Notes: generated from the sequence alone by a model not told the origin. Shown: positions 48,356 to 56,180, counted from the first letter of the stretch. The stretch is DNA of 64,000 nucleotides from Nesterenkonia aurantiaca (GCF_004364585.1 NZ_SOAN01000008.1:105674-169673), one strand, 5' to 3'. Numbers and translations are program-made.

Positions 48356-48971
48356 TGCACGACTGCGCTCCAGCCTTGGCCCCGCACTGGACGCGGCCGC
48401 GCGATGGCTCGACGTGCCCGCGGTGACCCCGAACCGACTCACCGCATTGAACCTGGTGGCGGGCCTGGCCAGCGCGGCGCTGGCCGCGACCCAGCTGTGG
48501 ATCCCGGCGCTGCTCATGTGGTTGCTCTGCAGACTGGCTGACGGCCTGGATGGGCCGCTGGCGCGGCGTCGTGCGCTGGGGTCATCGCCGGCCTCCGGGC
48601 AGGGCGGATTCTTCGACATCTGCGCGGACTTCATCGTCTACGGAGCGACGGTGATCGGCGTGGCGATCGGCGCGAACGCGGCCTTCGACGCACCCTGGCT
48701 GCCCTTTCTGCTGGTGCTCTTCGCCTACTACATCAACGGCGGCGCCTTCCTGTCGTTCTCCTCCATCGCGGAGAAGCAGGGCAGAACGCTCGACGACGGA
48801 CGCTCGCTCTCCTTCCTGGGTGGCCTGGCGGAGGGCGGTGAGACGGTTCTGGTGCACAGCCTGTGGCTGATCTTCCCCGCCGCGGCCGCCTATATCGCCG
48901 CGGTGTGGGCGCTGCTGGTGTGCCTGAGCGCGGCCCAGCGCATCGTCGCGGGATTTCACGCGCTGCGCTGA
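48348..48971 (+). CDS. ynjF: CDP-alcohol phosphatidyltransferase family protein (YnjF-like)
   Basis: A 207-residue membrane protein with the CAPT motif DGLDGPLARRRA...GGFFDICADF. Relative to the canonical D-x2-DG-x2-AR-x8-G-x3-D-x3-D the spacer between AR and G is 12 residues instead of 8 by my count, so the active-site loop is longer. The enzyme should join a CDP-activated lipid to an alcohol or polyol phosphate. E. coli ynjF belongs to this family and lies beside ynjABCDE, hence the symbol, which is tentative. It overlaps TVP38 by 8 nt and the convergent flavoprotein by 16 nt. Confidence 0.83.
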   Translation: MFDARLRSSLGPALDAAARWLDVPAVTPNRLTALNLVAGLASAALAATQLWIPALLMWLLCRLADGLDGPLARRRALGSSPASGQGGFFDICADFIVYGATVIGVAIGANAAFDAPWLPFLLVLFAYYINGGAFLSFSSIAEKQGRTLDDGRSLSFLGGLAEGGETVLVHSLWLIFPAAAAYIAAVWALLVCLSAAQRIVAGFHALR

Positions 48972-50383
48972 GCCCGGGAGCGCCGGTTCCGGTTTTGGTC
49001 CCGGTATCGGGCGACGGCGGCCAGCGTGCCGGTGAGCGTCTTGACCACGGGGGAGTCCAGCCCCTGGCGCGCATGGGCGACCGCCGCGTTCCACAGCGCA
49101 TCGTTGTAGGTGGGATAGGCGTGGGTGACGCCGGCGAGCTGACGGGTGGTCAGCTTACTGGCGACGGCGAGGCTCAGCTCGCCGAGGGACTCGCCTGCCC
49201 GCGGGCCCACGATGGTCCCGCCGAGGATCCGGCCGCGCCGGCCGATCACCAGACGCACGAAGCCCTCACGTGCTCCTTCGGTCACCGCGCGGTCGGTCTC
49301 CTCCAGGGTGACGGTCGAGGTGCTCATCCCGGGGCCGTCGGCGTCTGTGAGACCGACTGCGGCGACCTCCGGGGAGGTGTAGGTGATGCGCGGGACGGTG
49401 GTGCTGACCCGTCGCCGAAGTCCGAGGACGGCGTTGGAGGCGGCGGTGCTGGCGTAGGCCCCGGCCAGGTGGGTGAACTTCGGGTGCGTGGTGACATCTC
49501 CGGCGGCCCAGATCGAGCTGTTCGAGGTGCGCATGGTGTCATCCACGAGCACCTGCCCGGAGGAGTCCAGATCCACGTCGAGGTGCTCCAGGCCCAGGGA
49601 GGCGGTGCGCGGGGTCCTGCCGGTGGCCACCAGGATCACCTCTGCCTCGAGCTCGCGTCCTGCCGTGGTGGTGACCAGCGAACCAGCCGCACCCCGGCTG
49701 ATCAGGCGCGCCTCGTCGTCGTCGAACACGGTCACCCCGTCACGTTGAAGACTCGCCTGGACCAGGCTTGCTGCGTCGCGGTCCTCTTTGGGCAGCAGCC
49801 CTGAACGGGCCAGTAGCGTCACCTCAGACCCGAGCCGGGCGAAGGCCTGCCCCAGCTCACAGGCGATCGGCCCGCCACCGAGGACCAGGAGCCGGGCGGG
49901 CAGGTCGGTCAGCTCCCAGATGGTGTCCGAGGTGACGGTCTGCGCCTGCCCCAGGCCAGGGATCTGCGGAACGGCGGGAGAGCTGCCGGTGGCGATGAGA
50001 GCTCGGCGGAAGCGGAGGAGCCGGCCGTCGATCTCGGCCTCGCCCGGTCCCGTGAACCGCGCGCTTCCGTGCAGAACGGTCACGCCGGCGCGCTCCAGAG
50101 CTTCCGGTGAGTCCTCCGGCTCGATGGTCTCGATGGCCGCGCTGATCCGTTCCCGCACCCGTGGAAAATCAGGTTCCGAGCCGCCGCTGGTGCGCACCCG
50201 GGCTGCCTGCGCAGCGGCCGAGAGGAGGGTCTTCGAGGGGACGCACCCGGTCCAGAGGCAGTCGCCTCCGGTGCGGTGCGCCTCGACGAGCACGGTCCGT
50301 GCGCCCAGCCGGGCGGCGGTCTTGGCGCCCACGATTCCTGCGGTCCCGCCACCGATGACCAACAGGTCGATGGGCTGATCCAT
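48956..50383 (-). CDS. MerA/dihydrolipoamide-dehydrogenase-like FAD pyridine nucleotide-disulfide oxidoreductase
   Basis: A 475-residue flavoprotein from ATG 50383 (AAGGA upstream). It has the FAD motif VIGGGTAGIVGAKTA, the redox disulfide GGDCLWTGCVPSKT, the NAD(P) motif VLGGGPIACELGQAF and the FAD-binding IWAAGDVT. The C-terminal active-site segment reads HAYPTYNDAL, where the usual HAHPTxSE has a Glu; here it is Asp. No heavy-metal N-terminal domain or C-terminal Cys pair is present, so mercury reduction is unlikely. Such proteins often neighbour TVP38 genes. It converges with ynjF. Confidence 0.86.
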   Translation of the reverse strand: MDQPIDLLVIGGGTAGIVGAKTAARLGARTVLVEAHRTGGDCLWTGCVPSKTLLSAAAQAARVRTSGGSEPDFPRVRERISAAIETIEPEDSPEALERAGVTVLHGSARFTGPGEAEIDGRLLRFRRALIATGSSPAVPQIPGLGQAQTVTSDTIWELTDLPARLLVLGGGPIACELGQAFARLGSEVTLLARSGLLPKEDRDAASLVQASLQRDGVTVFDDDEARLISRGAAGSLVTTTAGRELEAEVILVATGRTPRTASLGLEHLDVDLDSSGQVLVDDTMRTSNSSIWAAGDVTTHPKFTHLAGAYASTAASNAVLGLRRRVSTTVPRITYTSPEVAAVGLTDADGPGMSTSTVTLEETDRAVTEGAREGFVRLVIGRRGRILGGTIVGPRAGESLGELSLAVASKLTTRQLAGVTHAYPTYNDALWNAAVAHARQGLDSPVVKTLTGTLAAVARYRDQNRNRRSRAQRSA

Positions 50384-50546
50384 GGAGGGGTCCTTCGTGC
50401 AGATCGGATGAGACCAGCTCAGCCTACGGGCGTCGAACTGGGCGATCTGTAAACCAAGACACTTTCCTCCAGCTTCGAGATGAGTAAGGTCAGAAGAGAT
50501 CGACGGGGAGCTGCCCGGAGATCGCCCGTGTGGAAGGAGCGCGACC

Positions 50547-51188
50547 ATCGAGAAATATACGGCCTTCGCGCCCCTGTACGATCTGCTCTCCGCCGAGTAC
50601 CCCGTCTACGGTGCGGGCCGAGAACGGCTGGTCGAGCTGCTCGGGTTCCGGACGGGAGACCAGGTGCTCGACATCGGGTGTGGCACGGGGATGAACTTTC
50701 CGCTCGTGCAGGATCGGGTGGGTCCCGGCGGGATCATCGTCGGCGTGGACCGCAGCGCCCAGATGCTCGCCCAGGCCCGAAGAAGGGCGGTGCGCCACGG
50801 TTGGGAGAACGTGATCCTGATCCAGGCCGATGCCACCGCGTTCAGTGCCGAGCAGATCTCCGTCGAGGTGACACGGGACGGAGGCCGCCCGTTCTCCGAG
50901 GTCACGCTGGCGACCTACGCGCTCTCGCTCATGCAGCAGTGGGAGAACGCCTGGGAGACCATGCAGCAGCTGACGGTGACGCGAGGCCGGTTGGGGGTGC
51001 TGGACATGCAGCGACCGACGGGACCCAGCGCACTGTTGACGCCTCTGGCGCGGACCGCCTGTTGGCTGGGCGGAGCAGACATCGATGCGCATCCGTGGAA
51101 GGCGCTGGAACGCGATTCCGCGGAGGTCCGTTCCGCCTCGGCTCGGGGCGGGCACCTGCAGGTCCGCGTGGGCAGCAAGCCGCGCTGA
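50547..51188 (+). CDS. Class I SAM-dependent methyltransferase, probable ATC start codon
   Basis: A 213-residue methyltransferase. Motif I is VLDIGCGTGMNFPL (near residue 42), followed by GVDRSAQMLAQAR and ILIQADATAF. Upstream of motif I, IEKYTAFAPLYDLLSAEYP and GAGRERLVELLGF look like the typical N-terminal helices, so coding starts well before GTG 50664. Back to the in-frame stop at 50481 no ATG, GTG or TTG occurs in frame; the only codon with a good ribosome site (AGGAG ending 7 nt before) is ATC at 50547. I therefore propose initiation at ATC. A base error that changed ATG is the alternative. Methyl acceptor unknown. Confidence 0.78.
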   Translation: MEKYTAFAPLYDLLSAEYPVYGAGRERLVELLGFRTGDQVLDIGCGTGMNFPLVQDRVGPGGIIVGVDRSAQMLAQARRRAVRHGWENVILIQADATAFSAEQISVEVTRDGGRPFSEVTLATYALSLMQQWENAWETMQQLTVTRGRLGVLDMQRPTGPSALLTPLARTACWLGGADIDAHPWKALERDSAEVRSASARGGHLQVRVGSKPR

Positions 51189-51228
51189 TCCACGAGACTT
51201 TGAACCGGCGGAAAGAGGAGCGGTCACC

Positions 51229-51969
51229 ATGAGCGGATACCCGGAGGCCCCGGACGGGGACAGCGGATTCTCGGGATTGAAGGCGGTCTTCTTCAACTGC
51301 ACCCTCAAACGCAGCCCCGAACTGTGTCACACCTCAGGACTTGTCGAGCTCAGCGCCGGCCTGATGCGCCGGCAAGGAGTGCAGGTGGAGATCATCCGCC
51401 CCATCGACCATCCGATCGCCACCGGGGTCTACCCAGATATGACAGAGCACGGGTGGGAACGCGACGCATGGCCAGAGCTGTTCGAACGGGTGAAGGCGGC
51501 CGACATCATCGTGGTGGCCGGACCCATCTGGCTCGGGGACAACAGCTCGGTCACCAAACAGGTGATCGAACGCCTCTACGCGATGTCAGGACTGACCAAC
51601 GACGCCGGTCAGTACATCTACTACGGCAAGGTCGGCGGAGCACTGGTGACCGGCAACGAGGATGGGGTGAAGCACTGTGCCATGAACATCCTCTACAGCC
51701 TCCAACACATCGGGGTGACGATCCCGCCCGCTGCGGACGCGGGGTGGATCGGTCCGATCGGCCCAGGCCCCAGCTATCTGGACGAGGGGTCCGGTGGACC
51801 GGAGAGCGACTTCACCAATCGCAACACCACATTCATGGCCTGGAACCTGATGCATATGGCTATGATGCTCCGCCGGGCGGGTGGAATTCCTGCCTGGGGC
51901 AATGTCCCGGAGCAGTGGCGCGCCGCGGGGCGGGACCCCGATCTGGATCCCAACCCCGATTACCGATGA
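51229..51969 (+). CDS. NADPH-dependent FMN reductase/flavodoxin-like quinone reductase
   Basis: A 246-residue flavodoxin-fold protein from ATG 51229 with AAAGAGGAG upstream. Motifs include VFFNCTLKRSPELCHTS (phosphate loop), VVAGPIWLGDNSSVTKQVIERLY (flavin/substrate loop) and YIYYGKVGGALVTGNEDG, typical of the NADPH-dependent FMN reductase family. It follows the methyltransferase by 40 nt and probably shares its transcript. Reduced FMN from such an enzyme could in principle serve the flavin monooxygenase at 29.5 kb, but distance makes that speculative. Confidence 0.85.
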   Translation: MSGYPEAPDGDSGFSGLKAVFFNCTLKRSPELCHTSGLVELSAGLMRRQGVQVEIIRPIDHPIATGVYPDMTEHGWERDAWPELFERVKAADIIVVAGPIWLGDNSSVTKQVIERLYAMSGLTNDAGQYIYYGKVGGALVTGNEDGVKHCAMNILYSLQHIGVTIPPAADAGWIGPIGPGPSYLDEGSGGPESDFTNRNTTFMAWNLMHMAMMLRRAGGIPAWGNVPEQWRAAGRDPDLDPNPDYR

Positions 51970-51978
51970 GCCGGGCCT

Positions 51979-52440
51979 CTACCTGCGCCGATTCAGGACC
52001 GCGACGACGACCACGCCGAGGATGAGGCCGTAGATGAGGTGGCCCATCAGGCTCCACAGCGCTGTCGCGTCGAGGACGAATACCGGCATCCCCATCATCA
52101 GGGGCATGATCAGCAGCGGGCCCAAGACCCACCAGAGAGCGCCGTAGATCAGGCCGATGAGTGCTCCGCGGCCGTAGCTCGAGAACACGTGACCGAGAAG
52201 CACCACAAGGCCCAATGCGATGAGGGCCGAGATGACGAGGTGTACGCCGAAGCCCACTCCAGCCGAGCTGCTTCCGACCAGGGACGCGATCATCGGCAAC
52301 ATGCCCATCATGGCCATGAGGGCTCCGAAGACGAGCCCGCCCGCAAGGCCGCCTAGCATCCCGGCAGAGACCATCTGTCCCATCGAGCTGGTGGGCCTTG
52401 CGGTGCTTGGTGTTCCGTGTGCTGCAGTGGGAGCAGACAT
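51979..52440 (-). CDS. Four-helix small membrane protein of unknown function
   Basis: A 153-residue protein with four Gly/Met-rich hydrophobic helices and short loops (MLGGLAGGLVFGALMAMMGMLP, GVHLVISALIALGLVVLLGHVF shortened to cores such as GMLPMIASLVG, LWWVLGPLL and GHLIYGLILGVVVVAVL). It begins with 25 Thr/Ser/Ala-rich residues. I have seen related sequences in actinobacteria but know no function. It ends 10 nt from the flavodoxin-like gene, convergent with it. Confidence 0.7.
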   Translation of the reverse strand: MSAPTAAHGTPSTARPTSSMGQMVSAGMLGGLAGGLVFGALMAMMGMLPMIASLVGSSSAGVGFGVHLVISALIALGLVVLLGHVFSSYGRGALIGLIYGALWWVLGPLLIMPLMMGMPVFVLDATALWSLMGHLIYGLILGVVVVAVLNRRR

Positions 52441-52522
52441 CGGATCGTCCTTTCTTGAGGTGAGAACCTATGACCTCAATCTAGAACGGCTTGTCGGGTA
52501 ATTCTGTGATCCAGGACACACA

Positions 52523-52549
52523 CGGCGGGCACCTGGATGGCGCCCGCCG
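52523..52549 (-). terminator. Hairpin after the OGG-fold gene
   Basis: CGGCGGGC at 52523-52530 pairs with GCCCGCCG at 52542-52549. It lies 24 nt beyond the stop of the OGG-fold gene (minus strand), where a terminator is expected. A C-bulge allows the stem to extend by three to four pairs. Confidence 0.55.
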
Positions 52550-52572
52550 CGTGGCGTTTCCTGCGGAGTGTC

Positions 52573-53271
52573 TTATGCCCGGCGGGTGATCGCCAGTTCG
52601 ATCTCATCGGCGCGGACCGTGCGGTCCACGGAGGAGTCCTGGGAGGCCTCATCGGCCCATTCGGTCAGCAGGGTGCAGTACTGCTCGTAGACCTCGGGGA
52701 CCCAGACGTCGGTGGTGGCATCGGGCCAGGCGTCGCGGGCGAGGTTCGCGGCGATGTCGCGATCCAGGCTGAGGAGCTTCGGCTGCGCGGCCGCGCCCTG
52801 GGCGAAGTAGAGGAACTTCGTGGAGAACGCGGGGCCGAACCACGGGATCCGGCCTGCGCCGTCCTCAGTGGTCAGGATGCTGAAGGCATCCTTGGCGAAC
52901 TCTTCGCTGCGGGCTGCGTTCCATGCGGAGACAAGCAGCTCGGAGGCTTCCTCGCGGTGAGAGGCGAAGTTGTCCAGGCGGTGGTGCAGACGCGGAACCT
53001 TGGGTCCGAGGCCCCAGGACAGCGAGTAGTAGAAGAGCTGGAAGGCGTTCTCGGCGGTGCGCTCGCGGTCACCGATCTCGAACACGTCGCGGCGGGTCAG
53101 CGAGACCTTATCCAGGCTGCGGAGCATCCCGGTCAGTTCGGGGAGGCCGCGCTTGGAGAGTTCGGCGCGCCAGCGGGCGGCGTCGACAGCGACACCGTGC
53201 TTCATCACCGCGTTGGAGCCGGGCAGTTCGTGCAGGATGTCCTGGGGCAGTCGTGCGTCTTCGTTGATCAT
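52573..53271 (-). CDS. Putative OGG-fold DNA glycosylase-like protein
   Basis: A 232-residue protein. The segment GPAFSTKFLYFAQG near residue 145 followed by LSLDRDIAANLA near 170 resembles the HhH/catalytic region of 8-oxoguanine glycosylase-like folds, where Lys and Asp catalyse base removal. N-terminal helices (RWRAELSKRGLPELTGMLRSLD) precede it. NCBI labels such sequences 8-oxoguanine DNA glycosylase OGG-fold protein (memory). A role in excising oxidised guanine is therefore possible but weakly supported; the Lys and Asp assignment is by eye. It stands alone between membrane and cupin genes. Confidence 0.55.
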   Translation of the reverse strand: MINEDARLPQDILHELPGSNAVMKHGVAVDAARWRAELSKRGLPELTGMLRSLDKVSLTRRDVFEIGDRERTAENAFQLFYYSLSWGLGPKVPRLHHRLDNFASHREEASELLVSAWNAARSEEFAKDAFSILTTEDGAGRIPWFGPAFSTKFLYFAQGAAAQPKLLSLDRDIAANLARDAWPDATTDVWVPEVYEQYCTLLTEWADEASQDSSVDRTVRADEIELAITRRA

Positions 53272-53357
53272 GCTCCAACCCTAATGCGCCCAGCGGTCCG
53301 CATGCCCCACCTGCCTGACGCCTAGGCGGTTCAGGGGGACCTTTGGGGAGGCTTCGC

Positions 53358-53690
53358 TCAGCGCAGCTTGACCACCGTGAGCATGATGACGGAGTCCTCG
53401 ACCGCGTCCAGCGAATGCAGTCCGTCGGGGATGGTGAGGAGATCTCCGGGCGATCCGTTCCAGGACGCCTCACCGGACTTCAGCAAGACCCGGCCTTCCA
53501 ACACCTGCAGAGTGGCTTCCCCCGGGTTCTCGTGCTCGGAGAGCTCCTCACCTGCACGCAGTGCGATGACGGTCTGCCGCAGCTGATGCTCGTGTCCGCC
53601 GAAGACCGTCTTCGCGCTCCTGCCGCTGGAGGCTTCGCGGGCCTGCTCGAGTTCATGCCGTGACAATGCGATCAGCGAGGTCTTCTGCAT
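53358..53690 (-). CDS. Small cupin-domain protein
   Basis: A 110-residue single-domain cupin from ATG 53690. The two cupin motifs read LSEHENPGEATLQVLEGRVLLKSG and PDGLHSLDAVEDSVIMLTVV; His, Glu and the second His form a metal site, though the first motif lacks one of the usual His residues. The start helix RHELEQAREASSGRSAKTVFGG is typical of regulatory stress-associated cupins. It is divergent from a small helix-turn-helix protein with a palindrome between them, so the latter may control it. Ligand unknown. Confidence 0.82.
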   Translation of the reverse strand: MQKTSLIALSRHELEQAREASSGRSAKTVFGGHEHQLRQTVIALRAGEELSEHENPGEATLQVLEGRVLLKSGEASWNGSPGDLLTIPDGLHSLDAVEDSVIMLTVVKLR

Positions 53691-53750
53691 GGTGTTCGCT
53701 CCGATCTCTGATGGGTGACTGCGATGCCGTTCTGGCGACCATTCCCGAAA

Positions 53751-53770
53751 AGTGTGGTGTTTGACACACT
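53751..53770. promoter_or_regulatory. Inverted repeat in the cupin/XRE divergent promoter
   Basis: AGTGTG at 53751-53756 is repeated inverted as CACACT at 53765-53770, with a nested GTGT-TTG-ACAC (53757-53767). It ends 6 nt before the XRE-like start and lies 60 nt from the cupin start, a good place for an operator bound by the XRE-like protein. Confidence 0.4.
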
Positions 53771-53776
53771 GGGAAG

Positions 53777-54094
53777 ATGAAACGATACCTCGCCCCGCTG
53801 ACCCCCGACCTGGCCCGGGCAGCACGTGCGCTCACCCAGGTCTCCGTCGATGAGGTGAGTGAAGCGGCCGCCCTCGAGCCCGCACGGGTCCGCGACTTCG
53901 AGCACCGCGGATGCGGACTGGACCTCGAAGCCAAGAAGAAGCTGCGTGTTGCCCTGGAAGGGTTCGGTGCTGTCTTCTTTGACGAGGATGATCAGGGCGG
54001 CTATGGGGTGCGCCGCAAGTACAACTCCTCCAAGACCCGCCAGCTGGGCCGCTGGGAGAGTGAGGGCGGACCTGCCTACGAGGACGACATCTGA
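53777..54094 (+). CDS. Small helix-turn-helix regulator (XRE-like)
   Basis: A 105-residue protein. The first 60 residues look like a lambda-repressor-type helix-turn-helix (ARAARALTQVSVDEVSEAAALEPARVRDFEHRG shortened here to TQVSVDEVSEAAAL), followed by LDLEAKKKLRVALEGFGAVFFDEDD, a common feature of short XRE regulators. The C-terminus is charged. No good ribosome site is present at normal spacing (GGGAAG touches the ATG), so translation may be leaderless. It is divergent from the cupin gene. Confidence 0.7.
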   Translation: MKRYLAPLTPDLARAARALTQVSVDEVSEAAALEPARVRDFEHRGCGLDLEAKKKLRVALEGFGAVFFDEDDQGGYGVRRKYNSSKTRQLGRWESEGGPAYEDDI

Positions 54095-54250
54095 GTAGTT
54101 GCTGGCAGCTGTTTCTGCAGGGCCTCCCGCAGGAGGCGCCTCGCCTGGGATCGACCATGAAGGGGCGTCCTCACCTGCGGCCAGGTGGGGGAGCGTCCCC
54201 CTCCTCGACACACCAGCGTGGAGTCGCAGCCGATTCTGTTCCTCGTCCAG

Positions 54251-54288
54251 TGCGAGGCCTCGCCCGTTTCGGACGGGCACGCCTCGCA
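54251..54288 (+). other. Strong two-part hairpin upstream of the serine-hydrolase tandem
   Basis: An outer stem TGCGAGGC (54251-54258) pairs with GCCTCGCA (54281-54288), and an inner stem GCCCGT (54262-54267) pairs with ACGGGC (54273-54278) around TTCGG. It lies 157 nt after the XRE-like gene and 57 nt before GTG 54345. It could end the first transcript or form a leader structure of the next. The rest of the 250 nt gap contains no gene I can see. Confidence 0.5.
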
Positions 54289-54344
54289 AGTGTGTGTCGC
54301 GATTATGCTGGATCTGTCCGACCGGCCTGGTGACGAGGAGTCTT

Positions 54345-55223
54345 GTGGAGCAGTCATTGCGGGACCTCGAGACTGCGGTCACCCGTCTGGCCGCAGATCA
54401 GCCCTTCGCGCTCTCCTGGATGATCCGCACCGTAGGCACCGGTGAGGTCATCGGTGAAGACGCCACCCGCGCCGTCGCGTCCTTCAGCACCCGCAAGGTC
54501 AGCGTGCTCCTGGCCTGCCTGGCATTGGTCGAGACCGGCGAGCTCAGCCTGGAGGACCGTTCGGTGATCACCGAGGAGATGAAGGACGGCGTCCAGGCCG
54601 GGATCATGCGCAACCTCTCCGCCGGGATCTCGCTGAGCCTGCGCGACTCCCTGCTGCAGATGATGAGCACCTCGGACAACATCTGCACCCAGCTGGTCTT
54701 CGCCGCCATCGGCTCGGTTCGCCCGGACCCGCTGCAATGGGTCAATGACTACTGCGCCTGGATGGGCCTGCACGCCACGCTGCACCGCGAGATCTTCCCC
54801 CGCACCGGCGACCTGACCTGGAGTCACTCTTTGGACACCCTCACCACGACGACGGCGCGGGATCAGTCCCGACTGCTGGAGAAGCTGGGACGCGGTTGCG
54901 TGGATGACACCGCCGCCGCCCAGCTGATGCTCTCGGTGGAGCTGTGCGCGTTCGCCCGGGAAGCCATGCTCGGACTCTTCACGCCTGCACTGGGAGTGGC
55001 CTGCACGCAGATCCGGTTCGCGGAGAAGAACGGGCGAGGACTGCGCAGCCTCTCCCAGGTGGGACTCGCGCTCTCGGCATCAGGTGTGCCGCTGGCGGCG
55101 GTCGCGGCCTACGCCGAGAACATTCCGACACAGCTGCCCTCCGGGCTCCCCGGACGGGTGGCGGTCTTCGATCTGTTCGCCGAGCTGGGACTGGCCGTTC
55201 AGGAGTGGGCCCGTGGTCGCTGA
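54345..55223 (+). CDS. Serine hydrolase of the class A beta-lactamase fold (active member of a tandem)
   Basis: A 292-residue protein from GTG 54345 with GAGGAG just upstream. The catalytic tetrad motif SxxK is STRK (FSTRKVSVLLA, near residue 50), the SDN-like motif is STSDNICTQLV near 110, and the third motif may be EKNGRG near 230, where class A enzymes have KTG. There is no clear signal peptide or lipobox, so the enzyme appears cytoplasmic, unlike true beta-lactamases. Its last 11 nt overlap the next gene, which encodes a homologue of the same length. Likely a peptidase or amidase/esterase; substrate unknown. Confidence 0.8.
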   Translation: MEQSLRDLETAVTRLAADQPFALSWMIRTVGTGEVIGEDATRAVASFSTRKVSVLLACLALVETGELSLEDRSVITEEMKDGVQAGIMRNLSAGISLSLRDSLLQMMSTSDNICTQLVFAAIGSVRPDPLQWVNDYCAWMGLHATLHREIFPRTGDLTWSHSLDTLTTTTARDQSRLLEKLGRGCVDDTAAAQLMLSVELCAFAREAMLGLFTPALGVACTQIRFAEKNGRGLRSLSQVGLALSASGVPLAAVAAYAENIPTQLPSGLPGRVAVFDLFAELGLAVQEWARGR

Positions 55224-56091
55224 GGTGCGGATGTTGACTCTCGAGGAATGCGCGGCGGCGTATCCGCAGCTGCGGTTCGCGGTCGGTGACGCCGGGCTTT
55301 CCGGGGTGGTGGCAGAATCCAGGGCGGATGAGCCGCATGACCTCGGCGGCATCGGAAAACTCCTCCTCGGGCTGACCCTGGCCCATCTGGGCCAGAGCCA
55401 CGAAGGGTTCCTGGAACGTTCCCTCACGGTCTCCAGGGACCACCGCGCCGGAGCCCGCACGGGCACCCTGCGACTGATGTCCGGAGAGCTGCAGCTCAGC
55501 GTGGAGGACGCGGTGAACCTGGTCCTCTCCACCGGCGACGGCGCCTGCGTGCTCGCACTGCTGGACTTCGCGGCCGCCGAAGGCGTCGACCTGCTCTCCG
55601 AGGCCGGGGGTCTCACGAGCTCGCTCCGGCTCGATGCGGTGCAGCTGTCCGGACTCGAATCCGGTGAGTCCTGGGGTGAGGGCCTGCTGGGGTCCGCCAC
55701 CGCCGCCTCAACGTGTCAGCTGCTGCGCTCCCTCGGGACCCTCGACGACCCAGAGGATGATCCAGCGGTGGCTGGGGGAGCTTCCTCTGAGGCCCGGCAG
55801 CTGCTCCACGGCTGGATGGGCAAGGTCTTCGAACCTGCCGGTCTCGCCTCGGCCCTGCCTGGCTACGGACCCCGCCGGGTCCGGCATCAGACCCTCTCGG
55901 GCTTTGAGCTCACCGCGGTCGGCGCGCAGCGCGGATACAGCTCCGCGCTCTCCCTGCCCAATCAGGCAGGGGAGTGGGTGCATGTGGCGGCCCACCTGCC
56001 GCCGTCGTCGGCTGGTGCTCATTCTCCACGGGATGTCTCGGCCGTGCTGGGCGGTCTGGGACTGGCGGCGTACCTTTCCACCCGGAACTGA
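55213..56091 (+). CDS. Beta-lactamase-fold paralogue without catalytic serine (pseudoenzyme of the tandem)
   Basis: A 292-residue protein from GTG 55213 (AGGAG seven nt upstream), overlapping the previous gene by 11 nt. It can be aligned along its length to that gene: where the first has STRK the second has GGIGK, so the nucleophile Ser is Gly while Lys is kept; where the first has STSDN the second has STGDG. The spacing between motifs and the Leu-rich helices in between match. Loss of both catalytic motifs suggests a non-catalytic partner, perhaps forming a heterodimer with the first. A sequencing error is unlikely since both motifs are lost. Confidence 0.8.
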   Translation: MVAEVRMLTLEECAAAYPQLRFAVGDAGLSGVVAESRADEPHDLGGIGKLLLGLTLAHLGQSHEGFLERSLTVSRDHRAGARTGTLRLMSGELQLSVEDAVNLVLSTGDGACVLALLDFAAAEGVDLLSEAGGLTSSLRLDAVQLSGLESGESWGEGLLGSATAASTCQLLRSLGTLDDPEDDPAVAGGASSEARQLLHGWMGKVFEPAGLASALPGYGPRRVRHQTLSGFELTAVGAQRGYSSALSLPNQAGEWVHVAAHLPPSSAGAHSPRDVSAVLGGLGLAAYLSTRN

Positions 56092-56153
56092 CTCTCACGG
56101 AATTCCGCGTCAGCAGGAGGCGCTCACCGGCAGCTGGCTGGTAGCTTGAACTC

Positions 56154-56180
56154 ATGGATACCGAAGTCGACAACGCCTAG
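56154..56180 (+). CDS. Eight-codon leader ORF (MDTEVDNA) ahead of the ABC-F gene
   Basis: ATG 56154 opens a frame of eight sense codons ending with TAG at 56178-56180. A -10-like TAGCTT at 56142-56147 lies 6 nt before the ATG, so the transcript may begin at the start codon and be leaderless. The stop codon is embedded in the first hairpin stem of the putative attenuator. Antibiotic-resistance ABC-F genes are often preceded by such leader peptides. Translation is not proven. Confidence 0.45.
   Translation: MDTEVDNA

Noticed and set aside
47522..48634. A 370-codon minus-strand frame whose end contains repeated RLPQTRL peptides
   Set aside because: The peptide repeat is the translation of the 15-bp DNA repeat; the rest lies opposite the TVP38 and CDP-alcohol transferase genes.
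48956..50383. Mercuric reductase
   Set aside because: The redox Cys pair is present but the heavy-metal domain and the C-terminal Cys pair are absent, and no mer genes lie nearby.
50480..51232. A frame with a normal ATG overlapping the methyltransferase
   Set aside because: Arg/Gly/Pro-rich and without motifs; the SAM-binding site lies in the other frame, which I annotated with an ATC start.
54345..55223. Antibiotic-resistance beta-lactamase
   Set aside because: No signal peptide, third motif not KTG, and an unusual inactive partner gene; a cytoplasmic hydrolase is more likely.
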